Of a stretch of 50,587 nucleotides of DNA, positions 9,401 to 16,070 are shown piece after piece. The stretch comes from JBBDWK01 sp040902885. GTDB lineage: Bacteria; Acidobacteriota; Terriglobia; Bryobacterales; Bryobacteraceae. Under the pieces are notes generated by a model. The model searched no databases and was not told the DNA's origin. It saw only the letters and a program-made list of their open reading frames with translations. The position numbers were made by a program, and so were the translations under genes. Numbering within the stretch: position 1 is the stretch's first letter; each line of letters begins with the position of its first letter. The DNA lies in contig JBBDWK010000006.1 of the NCBI GenBank assembly GCA_040902885.1, positions 1-50,587 of the forward strand. Reading direction: 5' to 3'.

Positions 9401-12400
9401 TCAGAACTCCAAGCGCAGCCGCATGTCGATAAACCGCGCGCCGCTTCTTTCCGCCCGGAAACGGCCATGCTGCGTTGTAATCACGCCGACCTGTCCCGGA
9501 ACCGAAATATTGCTGGCCGGAATCTCAAAGTTCGGGTGGTTGAAGACGTTCGACATGGTCGCCATGTAGCTCAGATGCAGGCGCTCGGTGATTGGGAACC
9601 GTTTTGTGATGCTCACGTTGTGCGAGTGCAGTCCCGGACCTTCAAGCACGTTAACCCCGGAATTACCGAACCGCCCGGCAGGAGGCGCGGTAAAGCAGGA
9701 AGCGTCAAACCATCGGCTGAGAGTGCGCTCGCCAGCGGGGAGGTTGCCGTTACAAACCCGGTCCGGCAATCCGCCGACGGTATTAGTGCCCGAAGGATCG
9801 CTCCCGGAGAAGGCCGGCGAGAAGAACTGGCCGGTCTGCAGCATCGAAACCCACGCCACCTTCCATCCTCCGATGACGTGGTTCAACGCCCCGGGCATAT
9901 TCGGCAGGAACCGCCTGCCTCGTCCCACCGGCACCTCGAACAGGCTGTTGATCACCACCCGATGCCGCGGAGTACTGTCGTCCCGATTCCATAAGCGATG
10001 GTTGTAGGGGTTCTCCAGGTTCAGGAAGTCCGACATGCTGTGCGCCCAGGTCCAGAACCCGTCGAAAGTAACCCAACCCGTCCGGCGCTTAGCTTCGATG
10101 GTGAAGGAATCGTAGTTGTTCCGTCCGTCCGTCTCAACGTAATTCAAAGTCACGAATTGGGGATAAGGCCGGCGGGCGGCCGAGAACGGTGTCAGGCTCG
10201 GTTGCGGTTTGTTGATGGATAGGTTGTAATTCATGCCGGTATTGCGTGAGCCCACGTAAGAGAGCCGCACACCGACATCGTGAATTTCTTGCTCGAGCGT
10301 CAGGTTGTACTGCTGGATGTACCCGTTCCTGGTATCGAGCGGGTACCCGGATGCGTTCTGCGATGGAATGTTGGATGAAATCCCACCGCCCGGAAACGGC
10401 GAAGGGAATTGCAGCAGCGGCTGCCCGTTCTGGATCGTGTTGATGTAGGTCTCACTGATTTGAAACGGGCCGGTGCCTTCGGCGCGGACCCATTTCCCGA
10501 AAAACTCGGTATAAATACCGTACCCGCCGCGGAGCACCGTGCTGTCTTTGAGCCGGTAGGCGACGGCGATACGCGGTGCAAAGTTCCCTCTCTCCGGCCG
10601 CGGGACCACATCACCGGTCACAATGTTGATGTTCGGTGGATAGTTGGGACGAACCTGGTCCCGGAACTCTTGCGGCACGACGATGTTGTTGGTGGCTGGG
10701 TCCCAATTAAACATCAAGCCATCCTCGAAGGTGGTGGAGGTGAAGTAGTCCCACCGAAGGCCGTAGTCGATGTTCAGGCGGCTGTTCACCTTGAACGTGT
10801 CGGTAATAAAGAGGCCCAGCTCGCGGGAGTTGCGTGTGCGATCCACCAGCGGATCCAGCCGCTCACTGCTGAACGGGAGGCCAAGCAGAAAATCGGCGTA
10901 CGCGTTATTGGAGAGAGAGCCGTTAAAAGTGAACTGCCCGTACGTTCCAACGGGCACATAGCCGTTGTAATCCCGGTAGGTTCGCAACTCCCCTCCGAAT
11001 TTCAATACGTGCCTGGGAGAGGACCAGGTGACGGCATCGGCAAAGGTGAAGCTTCGCGGGTCGCCCCGCCCGCCGTGGGACACGCTGATAGCGGTGAAGC
11101 CGGTGATGTTCATGGTCGGGTAGCCGCTGCCTTTGTCGGCGAACGACTGCACCTGCGAGCTGAGGCCGGTAAGCCCCAATTCCGCCACTGCCTCGGCGCC
11201 CTGGGGAGGCTTATATCCGTCAATTTCGATCCCGACGTCCCGGCCGTCGCGATTTCCGCCGAAGGTGAAGGTGTTGATCATGTTCGGCGAAAAGACGTGC
11301 GTGTCGACAAAAACCCAGGAATGGCTCTGGCGCCGGCTGCTCGTAGCGGTAGTCGGATAGTTGCCGGGCGTGATGTAGCGCGGTAAATAGGCGGAAAACC
11401 GCCCGTAGAACGTATTGTTCGACGAGAAATGGTGGTCGATCCGGGTAGCGATCACATCGGCCCGGAACTGGTCGCTCGGGTAGGGATGTACGAACTCGAA
11501 GTTATTGACCAGAGAGCCGGCGGCGCCCCGGTTGGGCCGGGGCATGTGCTGATCCTGAACCTTTGTGGATACCGGACTCAGCCTGTTGGCGGGAATTACG
11601 TTTCCGGGGAATGGCTGCGATGTCAGCGGGTCGCGGACGGTGACCGGCTGGGGCAGCGAGAGGAACTGGGAGAAATCGCCCTGCCGCATCGCGTCCGTGG
11701 GCACTGTTCGAGTCAGGAATGTGGAACCGGGAACGCGCTCCGCGTTCCAGAGGGCATAAAAGAACGTCTTCTCCCGCACGATGGGGCCCGAGCCTGACAT
11801 ATTGAAAATGTGGTAGAGGTCCCACGTCTTCTGCCGCTCAAAGAAGCCCCTGGCATACAGAGCCGAGTTCTGCTGGTAATAGGAGAAGTCGCCGTGATAC
11901 TGATTGGCCCCGCGTTTGGTTACCGTATCGAAGTAGCCGATACGGCTGAACTCGGCGGTGTTGTTGACGGCCACCAGCTTGAGCTCGTCCACCGCCTCCA
12001 GGTTTACCGTCTGTGTGTTCAGGGTCTCTTCCTTCACTCCGTCCATCCCCATGTTGAGCTGGGGAGACTTCTGGCCGGCGAACGTGACGCCCGTGCCGCC
12101 AGGCCTCGCTCCCTGCACCTGCGGAAGAACAACCAGGACGGGAGTGGTGCCGCTGAAACGGTTGCCGGGAATGGGAATGTCCTTATAGCGGGCGCCGGTG
12201 AACTCCGAGACGATCTTTCCCTGCTCGGTCTCGATGGTGGCGCCTTTGCCGCTCACGGTGACTTGAGTTTCCACGCTGCCTAGTTCGAGAAGCACATCCA
12301 CGCGGCGAATCTGGCTGCTGAAAAGCCGGACGTCATCGGCAACAAAAGTTTTGAAGCCGCTCAGTGCCGCTCTCACCTGATAGACACCCGCCTTTAGCCC

Positions 12401-12622
12401 GGGCATTTCATAGTTCCCCTCGGAATCGGAGGTAGCGACGCGCGCCTTGATATTCGTCGCCACCTCAGTGGCGGTGATCTCAGCTCCGGCGACAGAAGCG
12501 CCGGATGCGTCCTTGACGGTGCCGCGGAGTGTGGAGAGGCTCTCCTGACCGAACAGCGCAGCGCAGAAAACCAGCGAAATTACGAATAATGCGCTAATTC
12601 TGATTGCAACCCCAGACAGCAT
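9401..12622 (-). CDS. Oar-type TonB-dependent receptor with carboxypeptidase-regulatory domain
   Basis: 1,073 residues. A signal peptide ends near FCAALFGQ. A carboxypeptidase-regulatory (CarboxypepD_reg) beta domain follows (LRGTVKDASGASVAGAEITA, about 30-110), then a plug region and a long outer-membrane barrel ending in RLRLEF, a normal BAM-type C-terminus. The ATG has AAGGAG seven bases upstream. In acidobacteria these receptors are numerous and are thought to import large oligosaccharides or peptides with TonB energy. The gene is directly followed by the cytochrome c dehydrogenase. Its -10 region lies within the last codons of the displaced fabD fragment, so fabD was probably its immediate upstream neighbour before the island arrived. 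Confidence 0.9.
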   Translation of the reverse strand: MLSGVAIRISALFVISLVFCAALFGQESLSTLRGTVKDASGASVAGAEITATEVATNIKARVATSDSEGNYEMPGLKAGVYQVRAALSGFKTFVADDVRLFSSQIRRVDVLLELGSVETQVTVSGKGATIETEQGKIVSEFTGARYKDIPIPGNRFSGTTPVLVVLPQVQGARPGGTGVTFAGQKSPQLNMGMDGVKEETLNTQTVNLEAVDELKLVAVNNTAEFSRIGYFDTVTKRGANQYHGDFSYYQQNSALYARGFFERQKTWDLYHIFNMSGSGPIVREKTFFYALWNAERVPGSTFLTRTVPTDAMRQGDFSQFLSLPQPVTVRDPLTSQPFPGNVIPANRLSPVSTKVQDQHMPRPNRGAAGSLVNNFEFVHPYPSDQFRADVIATRIDHHFSSNNTFYGRFSAYLPRYITPGNYPTTATSSRRQSHSWVFVDTHVFSPNMINTFTFGGNRDGRDVGIEIDGYKPPQGAEAVAELGLTGLSSQVQSFADKGSGYPTMNITGFTAISVSHGGRGDPRSFTFADAVTWSSPRHVLKFGGELRTYRDYNGYVPVGTYGQFTFNGSLSNNAYADFLLGLPFSSERLDPLVDRTRNSRELGLFITDTFKVNSRLNIDYGLRWDYFTSTTFEDGLMFNWDPATNNIVVPQEFRDQVRPNYPPNINIVTGDVVPRPERGNFAPRIAVAYRLKDSTVLRGGYGIYTEFFGKWVRAEGTGPFQISETYINTIQNGQPLLQFPSPFPGGGISSNIPSQNASGYPLDTRNGYIQQYNLTLEQEIHDVGVRLSYVGSRNTGMNYNLSINKPQPSLTPFSAARRPYPQFVTLNYVETDGRNNYDSFTIEAKRRTGWVTFDGFWTWAHSMSDFLNLENPYNHRLWNRDDSTPRHRVVINSLFEVPVGRGRRFLPNMPGALNHVIGGWKVAWVSMLQTGQFFSPAFSGSDPSGTNTVGGLPDRVCNGNLPAGERTLSRWFDASCFTAPPAGRFGNSGVNVLEGPGLHSHNVSITKRFPITERLHLSYMATMSNVFNHPNFEIPASNISVPGQVGVITTQHGRFRAERSGARFIDMRLRLEF

Positions 12623-12647
12623 AATTTTTCTCCTTACGCCGGTGGGG

Positions 12648-12653
12648 ATTATA
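12648..12653 (-). promoter_or_regulatory. possible -10 element of the receptor gene
   Basis: TATAAT on the minus strand lies 26 bp before the receptor ATG and right at the end of the fabD 3' fragment. No good -35 is seen 16-18 bp upstream, so the promoter call is weak. Confidence 0.35.
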
Positions 12654-12655
12654 TC

Positions 12656-12891
12656 TCAACAGGAACGCTGCTGTTGGGCGGGCAATTTCAGCGCGGCTAC
12701 GGCGTCCGCGGCTTCTCCGAAGCGCCTGCCCTTCAGGTTGGGATCGATGGTCCGCAATAACCCCGTCAGCACGCCCCCGGCGCCGACCTCCACGAAGTCA
12801 CTGACACCTTCCGCAGTCAGAAGGCGAATGCTTTCCAACCAGCGCACCGGGTTGGGAACCTGTTCCAGGAGGCCTTGGCGCTCCTCGGCGC
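12656..12891 (-). pseudogene. displaced 3' fragment of fabD
   Basis: The minus strand reads GAEERQGLLEQVPNPVRWLE...FGEAADAVAALKLPAQQQRSC and stops at 12656. It is the last part of malonyl-CoA:ACP transacylase, cut at its 5' side near 12892. It repeats the end of the complete fabD 3.3 kb away with one mismatch in 173 bp (12702-12874). The 17 bp at its outer edge (12875-12891) stay in the fabD frame but differ at about six positions (GAEERQG against GAEVRQG). Its tail sits next to the receptor promoter, so this is most likely the original chromosomal end of fabD. Confidence 0.85.
12702..12874. repeat. direct repeat, left copy (fabD 3' end)
   Basis: 173 bp identical to 16012-16184 except for one base (G at 12736, T at 16046). 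The copies are in the same orientation, 3,310 bp apart, and flank the island. They behave like attL/attR or the scars of a single-crossover integration. Confidence 0.9.
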
Positions 12892-12921
12892 CAGCAGGTC
12901 GCCCGTTCGGCTTTCATACAG

Positions 12922-12949
12922 GTCCTATACGGGTACAGTCCTACGGGTA
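12922..12949. repeat. short direct repeat upstream of the NYN gene
   Basis: GTCCTATACGGGTA (12922-12935) is followed by GTCCTACGGGTA (12938-12949), two near-identical units. They lie 44 bp before the NYN start and could be a regulator site. The sequence alone shows only the repetition. Confidence 0.4.
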
Positions 12950-12992
12950 GAGCCTAAAGAAAAACATCAACCGTTCCGATACACTATAGCCC

Positions 12993-13751
12993 ATGCCTGC
13001 CGACAACAAGCTCACCAGGATTGGCGTTTTCTACGATGGAAACTTCTTCTTCCACGTCAGCAACTACTACCACTACTCCCATGACAGGAAAGCCCGGATC
13101 AGTGTATCCGGGCTGCACGAGTTCATCCGGCATCAGGTTGCGGAGAGCGAAGGGTCTGACGTGAAGTACTGCCAGATCGTGGACGCGCACTATTTCCGGG
13201 GCCGTCCAAAGGCTCAGGAAGCTGAACAGCGCGGCGTCTTACTTCGGGAGCGGGCATTTGATGATGTACTTGTGCGAGAGGGCGTGGTTACCCACTACCT
13301 ACCGTTGGGGCCAGAAGGTGAGAAGGGTATTGATGTCTGGCTCGCCCTTGAGGCATACGAACTCGCAATCTACAAGCGGTTCGATGTCAGCGTACTTGTC
13401 GCGTGCGATGGAGACTTCCTTCCGTTAGTCCGCAAGCTGAACACCCTCGGCACGCGCGTGATGCTAACGGCGTGGGATTTCGAGTGGACTGACCGAAACC
13501 AGCAGCAGCGGACTACCCGCACCGCGCAGGTGCTTCTTGATGAGGTCAGCTACCCAATCATGATGCATCAGGTGATCGAGGATCGTTCGCGGAGGAATGA
13601 TCCCTTGATCAATGGCCTCTTCATTCCGCAGAAGGAACTCAGGGCTGTTGTGGCTGCCGCTACGGCTCCCGTCCCTGGTGACTCAATCAACGGAGGCTCT
13701 GTTTGCGGCGGTCGCACCGGCTGTGGCCTCAACGCTAGCGGACGTATATGA
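12993..13751 (+). CDS. NYN-domain (PIN-like, LabA/DUF88) putative ribonuclease
   Basis: The N-terminal 200 residues carry the NYN signature: FYDGNFFF (first acidic residue), KGIDVWLALEAYELA (central Asp) and ACDGDFLPLVRKLNTLGTRVML (DGDF motif). These acidic residues bind metal in PIN-like nucleases that cut RNA. From about residue 215 the frame becomes low-complexity (VCGGRTGCGLNASG) and ends at 13751. A cold-shock domain, normally fused to such NYN proteins, continues in the next frame. The gene is therefore either frameshifted or translated by frameshifting. It is the only plus-strand gene wholly inside the island and converges on the DGQHR gene. Confidence 0.75.
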   Translation: MPADNKLTRIGVFYDGNFFFHVSNYYHYSHDRKARISVSGLHEFIRHQVAESEGSDVKYCQIVDAHYFRGRPKAQEAEQRGVLLRERAFDDVLVREGVVTHYLPLGPEGEKGIDVWLALEAYELAIYKRFDVSVLVACDGDFLPLVRKLNTLGTRVMLTAWDFEWTDRNQQQRTTRTAQVLLDEVSYPIMMHQVIEDRSRRNDPLINGLFIPQKELRAVVAAATAPVPGDSINGGSVCGGRTGCGLNASGRI

Positions 13752-13959
13752 CGGTACGATTCAGACGCTGAAAGCAGGCTTTGGGTTCATTCGTCCCAGT
13801 GCCGGTGGAGCAAATATTTTCTTCTTCCATGCTGAGATAACCAATCTGGATTTCAGCGAACTTCACGAAGCCGATAGGGTTCGCTACAAGCATGGACGGA
13901 ATGAACATGGCACTTGTGCTATTGACATCGAAGTGCTGAAGGTGCCATCGACGGCGTGA
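13612..13959 (+). CDS. cold-shock (OB-fold) domain segment, out of frame with the NYN gene
   Basis: The last 70 residues read YDGTIQTLKAGFGFIRPSAG, IFFFHAEI, then HEADRVRYKHGRNEHGTCAIDIEVLK. This is a clear cold-shock fold with RNP1-like GFGFIR and RNP2-like IFFFH, which binds single-stranded RNA or DNA. The frame is +1 relative to the NYN gene and overlaps it by 140 bp. The crossing point lies about 13650-13700. Possible independent starts are ATG 13612 and GTG 13678, neither with a ribosome site. I favour one original NYN-CSD gene broken by a one-base insertion or two-base deletion, or by a sequencing error. Confidence 0.65.
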   Translation: MASSFRRRNSGLLWLPLRLPSLVTQSTEALFAAVAPAVASTLADVYDGTIQTLKAGFGFIRPSAGGANIFFFHAEITNLDFSELHEADRVRYKHGRNEHGTCAIDIEVLKVPSTA

Positions 13960-14020
13960 GACAATCGCAGTGACAGTCGGCTCCTGACCCGCCTCTCTTG
14001 ACCGGCTTCACTGCTTTTTG

Positions 14021-15316
14021 CTAGGCACTGTGTTCCTCCACGAGGTGCGATTGCTGCGGAGCCGGAGCGCAAGAGTTGGCAAGCCCTATCGACTGCAGGA
14101 CCTGTTCGTAGGCGCGTCTCACAGGAACCTGTTGAGTAAGCAGCTTATTACCTTGGATGATGCTTCCTTGCCACATGTTTGCGTCGCGCTTCCAATCAAT
14201 AATCTGCGGATCGCCCAACCTGGCGGCATAGTCCTTCCAGTTTTTCTCCAGTTCCGCGTTCGTGAAAAGCTTATGCCCAATGCGGCCAATGATGTTGAGC
14301 CCGGTGGCCGTCAGACAAATCCAGCCTTCTTCTCGTTTAACCGGAATCTGGCTGATTTCGAGGCTGCCCGGCGGTAGTTTTGCGATCTCCTTCCACACGG
14401 GTATAACGGTTGTCAGAAAGTTGACGTACTCCGTGAATTTCTGTAGGGCCGCTGTATATTGGTCGTCTTGACCGAGAAGTTCCAGGGCACGCTTCTCGAA
14501 ATCCACGTCCGCCAGTGCGTAGGTGCCAGCAATAAGCTCCTTGACAAGTTGTCGCAGTTGATTTGCCAAGAACAAGAACGTCGATTTCTTGCTGAGGGTT
14601 TTGCTGGTGGGATCGATCCGTCCCTTAAACAAGGGACACACGCGTTCGAAGTCACTCACAAGCCTGTTCGCCGGATTCCTTCGGTCGTAAACCGCCAGCA
14701 AACTTGGCGGGAGGGGTTTGGTCTTGCTGCAATCGGCAAAATCCTGATGAATCTGGTTGATCTCGGTTTCGCAGGTAATCATCACCGCAACAGCGTCGCT
14801 TCCAAAGGTTGCTGCGTCCGCTTCGTCCATCTGGTCCATTGCCAGAGTAATCCCAGTTTTTCGGTGCTGACCGTCCGTGACGGCGAGTTTTGCAGAACCG
14901 GAGATAACTAGATACCCAGGCAGAAATTCAGACGGGTAATCGGGGATGTACAGATGCACCTTGTGCTGGATGTTCAGCGACAGCGGCGGGATGATATAGG
15001 CTTTGTTGTAATTCTCAGCGATGTATTTTGCGATCGCCTGGGAGTGTTCGGGGATCTCAGGGCGGTTCCAGGCGGCTTCGGTGTCACGCATCGATCCTCC
15101 CTTCTTCGCCGCTTTGGCAGAGCGGGACTCCAGGCGATTGCGCACCCAACTCATGGGCAGGGCGCCGGTCGCGACGGTACGCCTTCCTTGTCGAAATGCA
15201 ACAACCGGAATGGACAAGGCGCCGGTATTCGCGGCTTCCGATCCGGCCGCGCGCTGTGCGTCTTCGAGCGTCGGGAATTTTTTCAACGTTACGAGTTCAC
15301 TAGTTGCTTCAATCAT
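14021..15316 (-). CDS. DGQHR-domain protein, DndB-like
   Basis: 431 residues. The hallmark VTDGQHRKTGI lies at about residue 152, after LHIP-like strands (HKVHLYIPDYPSEF). Proteins with this motif include DndB, the repressor of DNA phosphorothioation gene clusters. Here no dndA or dndCDE genes are near, so this is an orphan relative. The start is ATG 15316 with a very strong ribosome site (AAGGAGATGAAGG). It overlaps the stop of the upstream gene by 8 bp, so translation is coupled. Residues 10-55 (TLEDAQRAAGSEAANTGA..., TVATGALPMSWV) resemble the N-terminus of that upstream protein. Together with the operators upstream, an autoregulatory DNA-binding role is likely. A defence role is possible but unproven. 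Confidence 0.75.
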   Translation of the reverse strand: MIEATSELVTLKKFPTLEDAQRAAGSEAANTGALSIPVVAFRQGRRTVATGALPMSWVRNRLESRSAKAAKKGGSMRDTEAAWNRPEIPEHSQAIAKYIAENYNKAYIIPPLSLNIQHKVHLYIPDYPSEFLPGYLVISGSAKLAVTDGQHRKTGITLAMDQMDEADAATFGSDAVAVMITCETEINQIHQDFADCSKTKPLPPSLLAVYDRRNPANRLVSDFERVCPLFKGRIDPTSKTLSKKSTFLFLANQLRQLVKELIAGTYALADVDFEKRALELLGQDDQYTAALQKFTEYVNFLTTVIPVWKEIAKLPPGSLEISQIPVKREEGWICLTATGLNIIGRIGHKLFTNAELEKNWKDYAARLGDPQIIDWKRDANMWQGSIIQGNKLLTQQVPVRRAYEQVLQSIGLANSCAPAPQQSHLVEEHSA

Positions 15317-15842
15317 CCTTCATCTCCTTGTTTTGCTGACAAGCCGTACAAAGTTTTGTGTGGGGCACCGCGTTCAATCTTTGGGAAGCTATGGGACGGT
15401 TACAACGGACGCAGCAGATCGCACCGATGCATCCTGACGGCAAAGTATAGTGGGCGCGCTGAATGGTCAGTGCGCCCCAGCACCAGTCATCATCTTCTGA
15501 CAAAGAGAGATGGCTGGCGGTGACTACCGGTGTTTGGAGCACCAGATAGCCAATAACGTCAGAGGCGCTAGCGTGGAGCAAACTGTTCCATGTGAGATGA
15601 AGAGTACCCATCGACCTGGGCCGAAGGCGGCTGACCGTTTCGGGGACGTTTTCGAAGGAAAGGGCACTCGAAGGGATCAATCCGGTCACAACGACGGCGC
15701 CAAGCTCGATTCGGAGAGATTTCACCTGGAGAACAACGCCTCCGGTGTCCGCCGCTTCACCAGCGGCCTGTTGTTGAGCTGTTTGCAAAGACGGACAGAA
15801 CTTGTGGGCGAGCACAGCGTCGATTAGCGTCACAAAACTCAC
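15309..15842 (-). CDS. small protein with C-terminal DksA/TraR-type C4 zinc finger and DndB-like N-terminus
   Basis: About 177 residues if started at GTG 15842. Frames extending to 15881 cover the promoter itself and are unlikely. The C-terminus reads CCVRCNRPIASQRLNAVP then CTACQQNK, the CxxC-17-CxxC finger of DksA/TraR. The DksA coiled coil that reaches into RNA polymerase is absent. The N-terminal part (SLQTAQQQAAGEAADTGG, VVVTGLIPSSAL) aligns with the start of the next gene's product, as if derived from it. The predicted transcription start falls on or next to the GTG, so the mRNA may be leaderless. It is first in a two-gene operon. I found no exact family for the whole protein. Confidence 0.6.
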   Translation of the reverse strand: MSFVTLIDAVLAHKFCPSLQTAQQQAAGEAADTGGVVLQVKSLRIELGAVVVTGLIPSSALSFENVPETVSRLRPRSMGTLHLTWNSLLHASASDVIGYLVLQTPVVTASHLSLSEDDDWCWGALTIQRAHYTLPSGCIGAICCVRCNRPIASQRLNAVPHTKLCTACQQNKEMKDD

Positions 15843-15848
15843 AAATCC

Positions 15849-15877
15849 ATAATAGAGAACGTAGTACAATTTGTCAA
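15849..15877 (-). promoter_or_regulatory. sigma-70 promoter of the DksA-finger/DGQHR operon
   Basis: On the minus strand TTGACA (15877-15872) and TATTAT (15854-15849) have a 17-bp spacer. One operator palindrome sits inside the spacer, so a bound repressor would block RNA polymerase. Confidence 0.75.
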
Positions 15878-15911
15878 GCACGAAGTACGTTTAAAAATCT
15901 ACGTACTACGT
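15859..15911. promoter_or_regulatory. operator array: three ACGTANTACGT palindromes at 21-bp steps
   Basis: ACGTAGTAC(AA) at 15859, ACGAAGTACGT at 15880 and ACGTACTACGT at 15901 are copies of one 11-bp palindrome. Their starts are exactly 21 bp apart, which puts them on the same face of the helix. The first is between -35 and -10, the second just upstream of -35, the third upstream again. Sites two and three together give TACGT-N10-ACGTA (15886-15905), similar to the split TACG/CGTA site reported for DndB as I remember it. Confidence 0.7.
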
Positions 15912-15917
15912 TTTTCG

Positions 15918-16070
15918 ATGTTCAAGAGAAAGTTTACCCTTGCAGAATGGGATAAGGTTGAGGTTTTGGTAGGTGACCGATTAAACGGAATGAGACTGCG
16001 GTGCCGCAGTAGCGTCCGCGGCTTCTCCGAAGCGCCTGCCCTTCATGTTGGGATCGATGGTCCGCAATAA
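15918..16070 (+). pseudogene. possible divergent gene cut by the island's right junction
   Basis: An ATG six bases after the last operator opens a frame MFKRKFTLAEWDKVEVLVGD... that looks protein-like for about 30 residues. At 16011/16012 it runs into antisense fabD sequence and stops at 16070. If real, it is the 5' remnant of a gene divergent from the DksA-finger operon and controlled by the same operators. It has no clear ribosome site, so it could be chance. Confidence 0.3.

Larger units (their letters stand above)
12892..16011. mobile_element. 3.1 kb cargo island integrated in the fabD 3' end
   Basis: The DNA between the two fabD repeats holds a NYN-type protein with a cold-shock domain (plus strand), a convergent two-gene operon for a DGQHR/DndB-like protein and a DksA-finger protein (minus strand), an operator array, and a cut-off divergent reading frame at the right junction. 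Base composition is visibly more AT-rich than in the neighbours. No integrase, transposase or plasmid gene is present, so integration must have used outside functions or homologous recombination. The right copy of the repeat restores fabD with a new C-terminus, as site-specific elements that target gene ends do. Confidence 0.75.

Noticed and set aside
7965..9569. 534-codon plus-strand frame
   Set aside because: Antisense to the dehydrogenase gene, which has clear domains and haem motif. No homology seen.
15843..15881. N-terminal extension of the DksA-finger protein to a GTG at 15881
   Set aside because: Those codons coincide with the -35, spacer and -10 of the promoter, so they would not be in the transcript.
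15309..16011. A complete phosphorothioation (Dnd) system
   Set aside because: Only a DndB-like DGQHR protein is present. No DndA, C, D or E and no restriction partner genes lie in the window.
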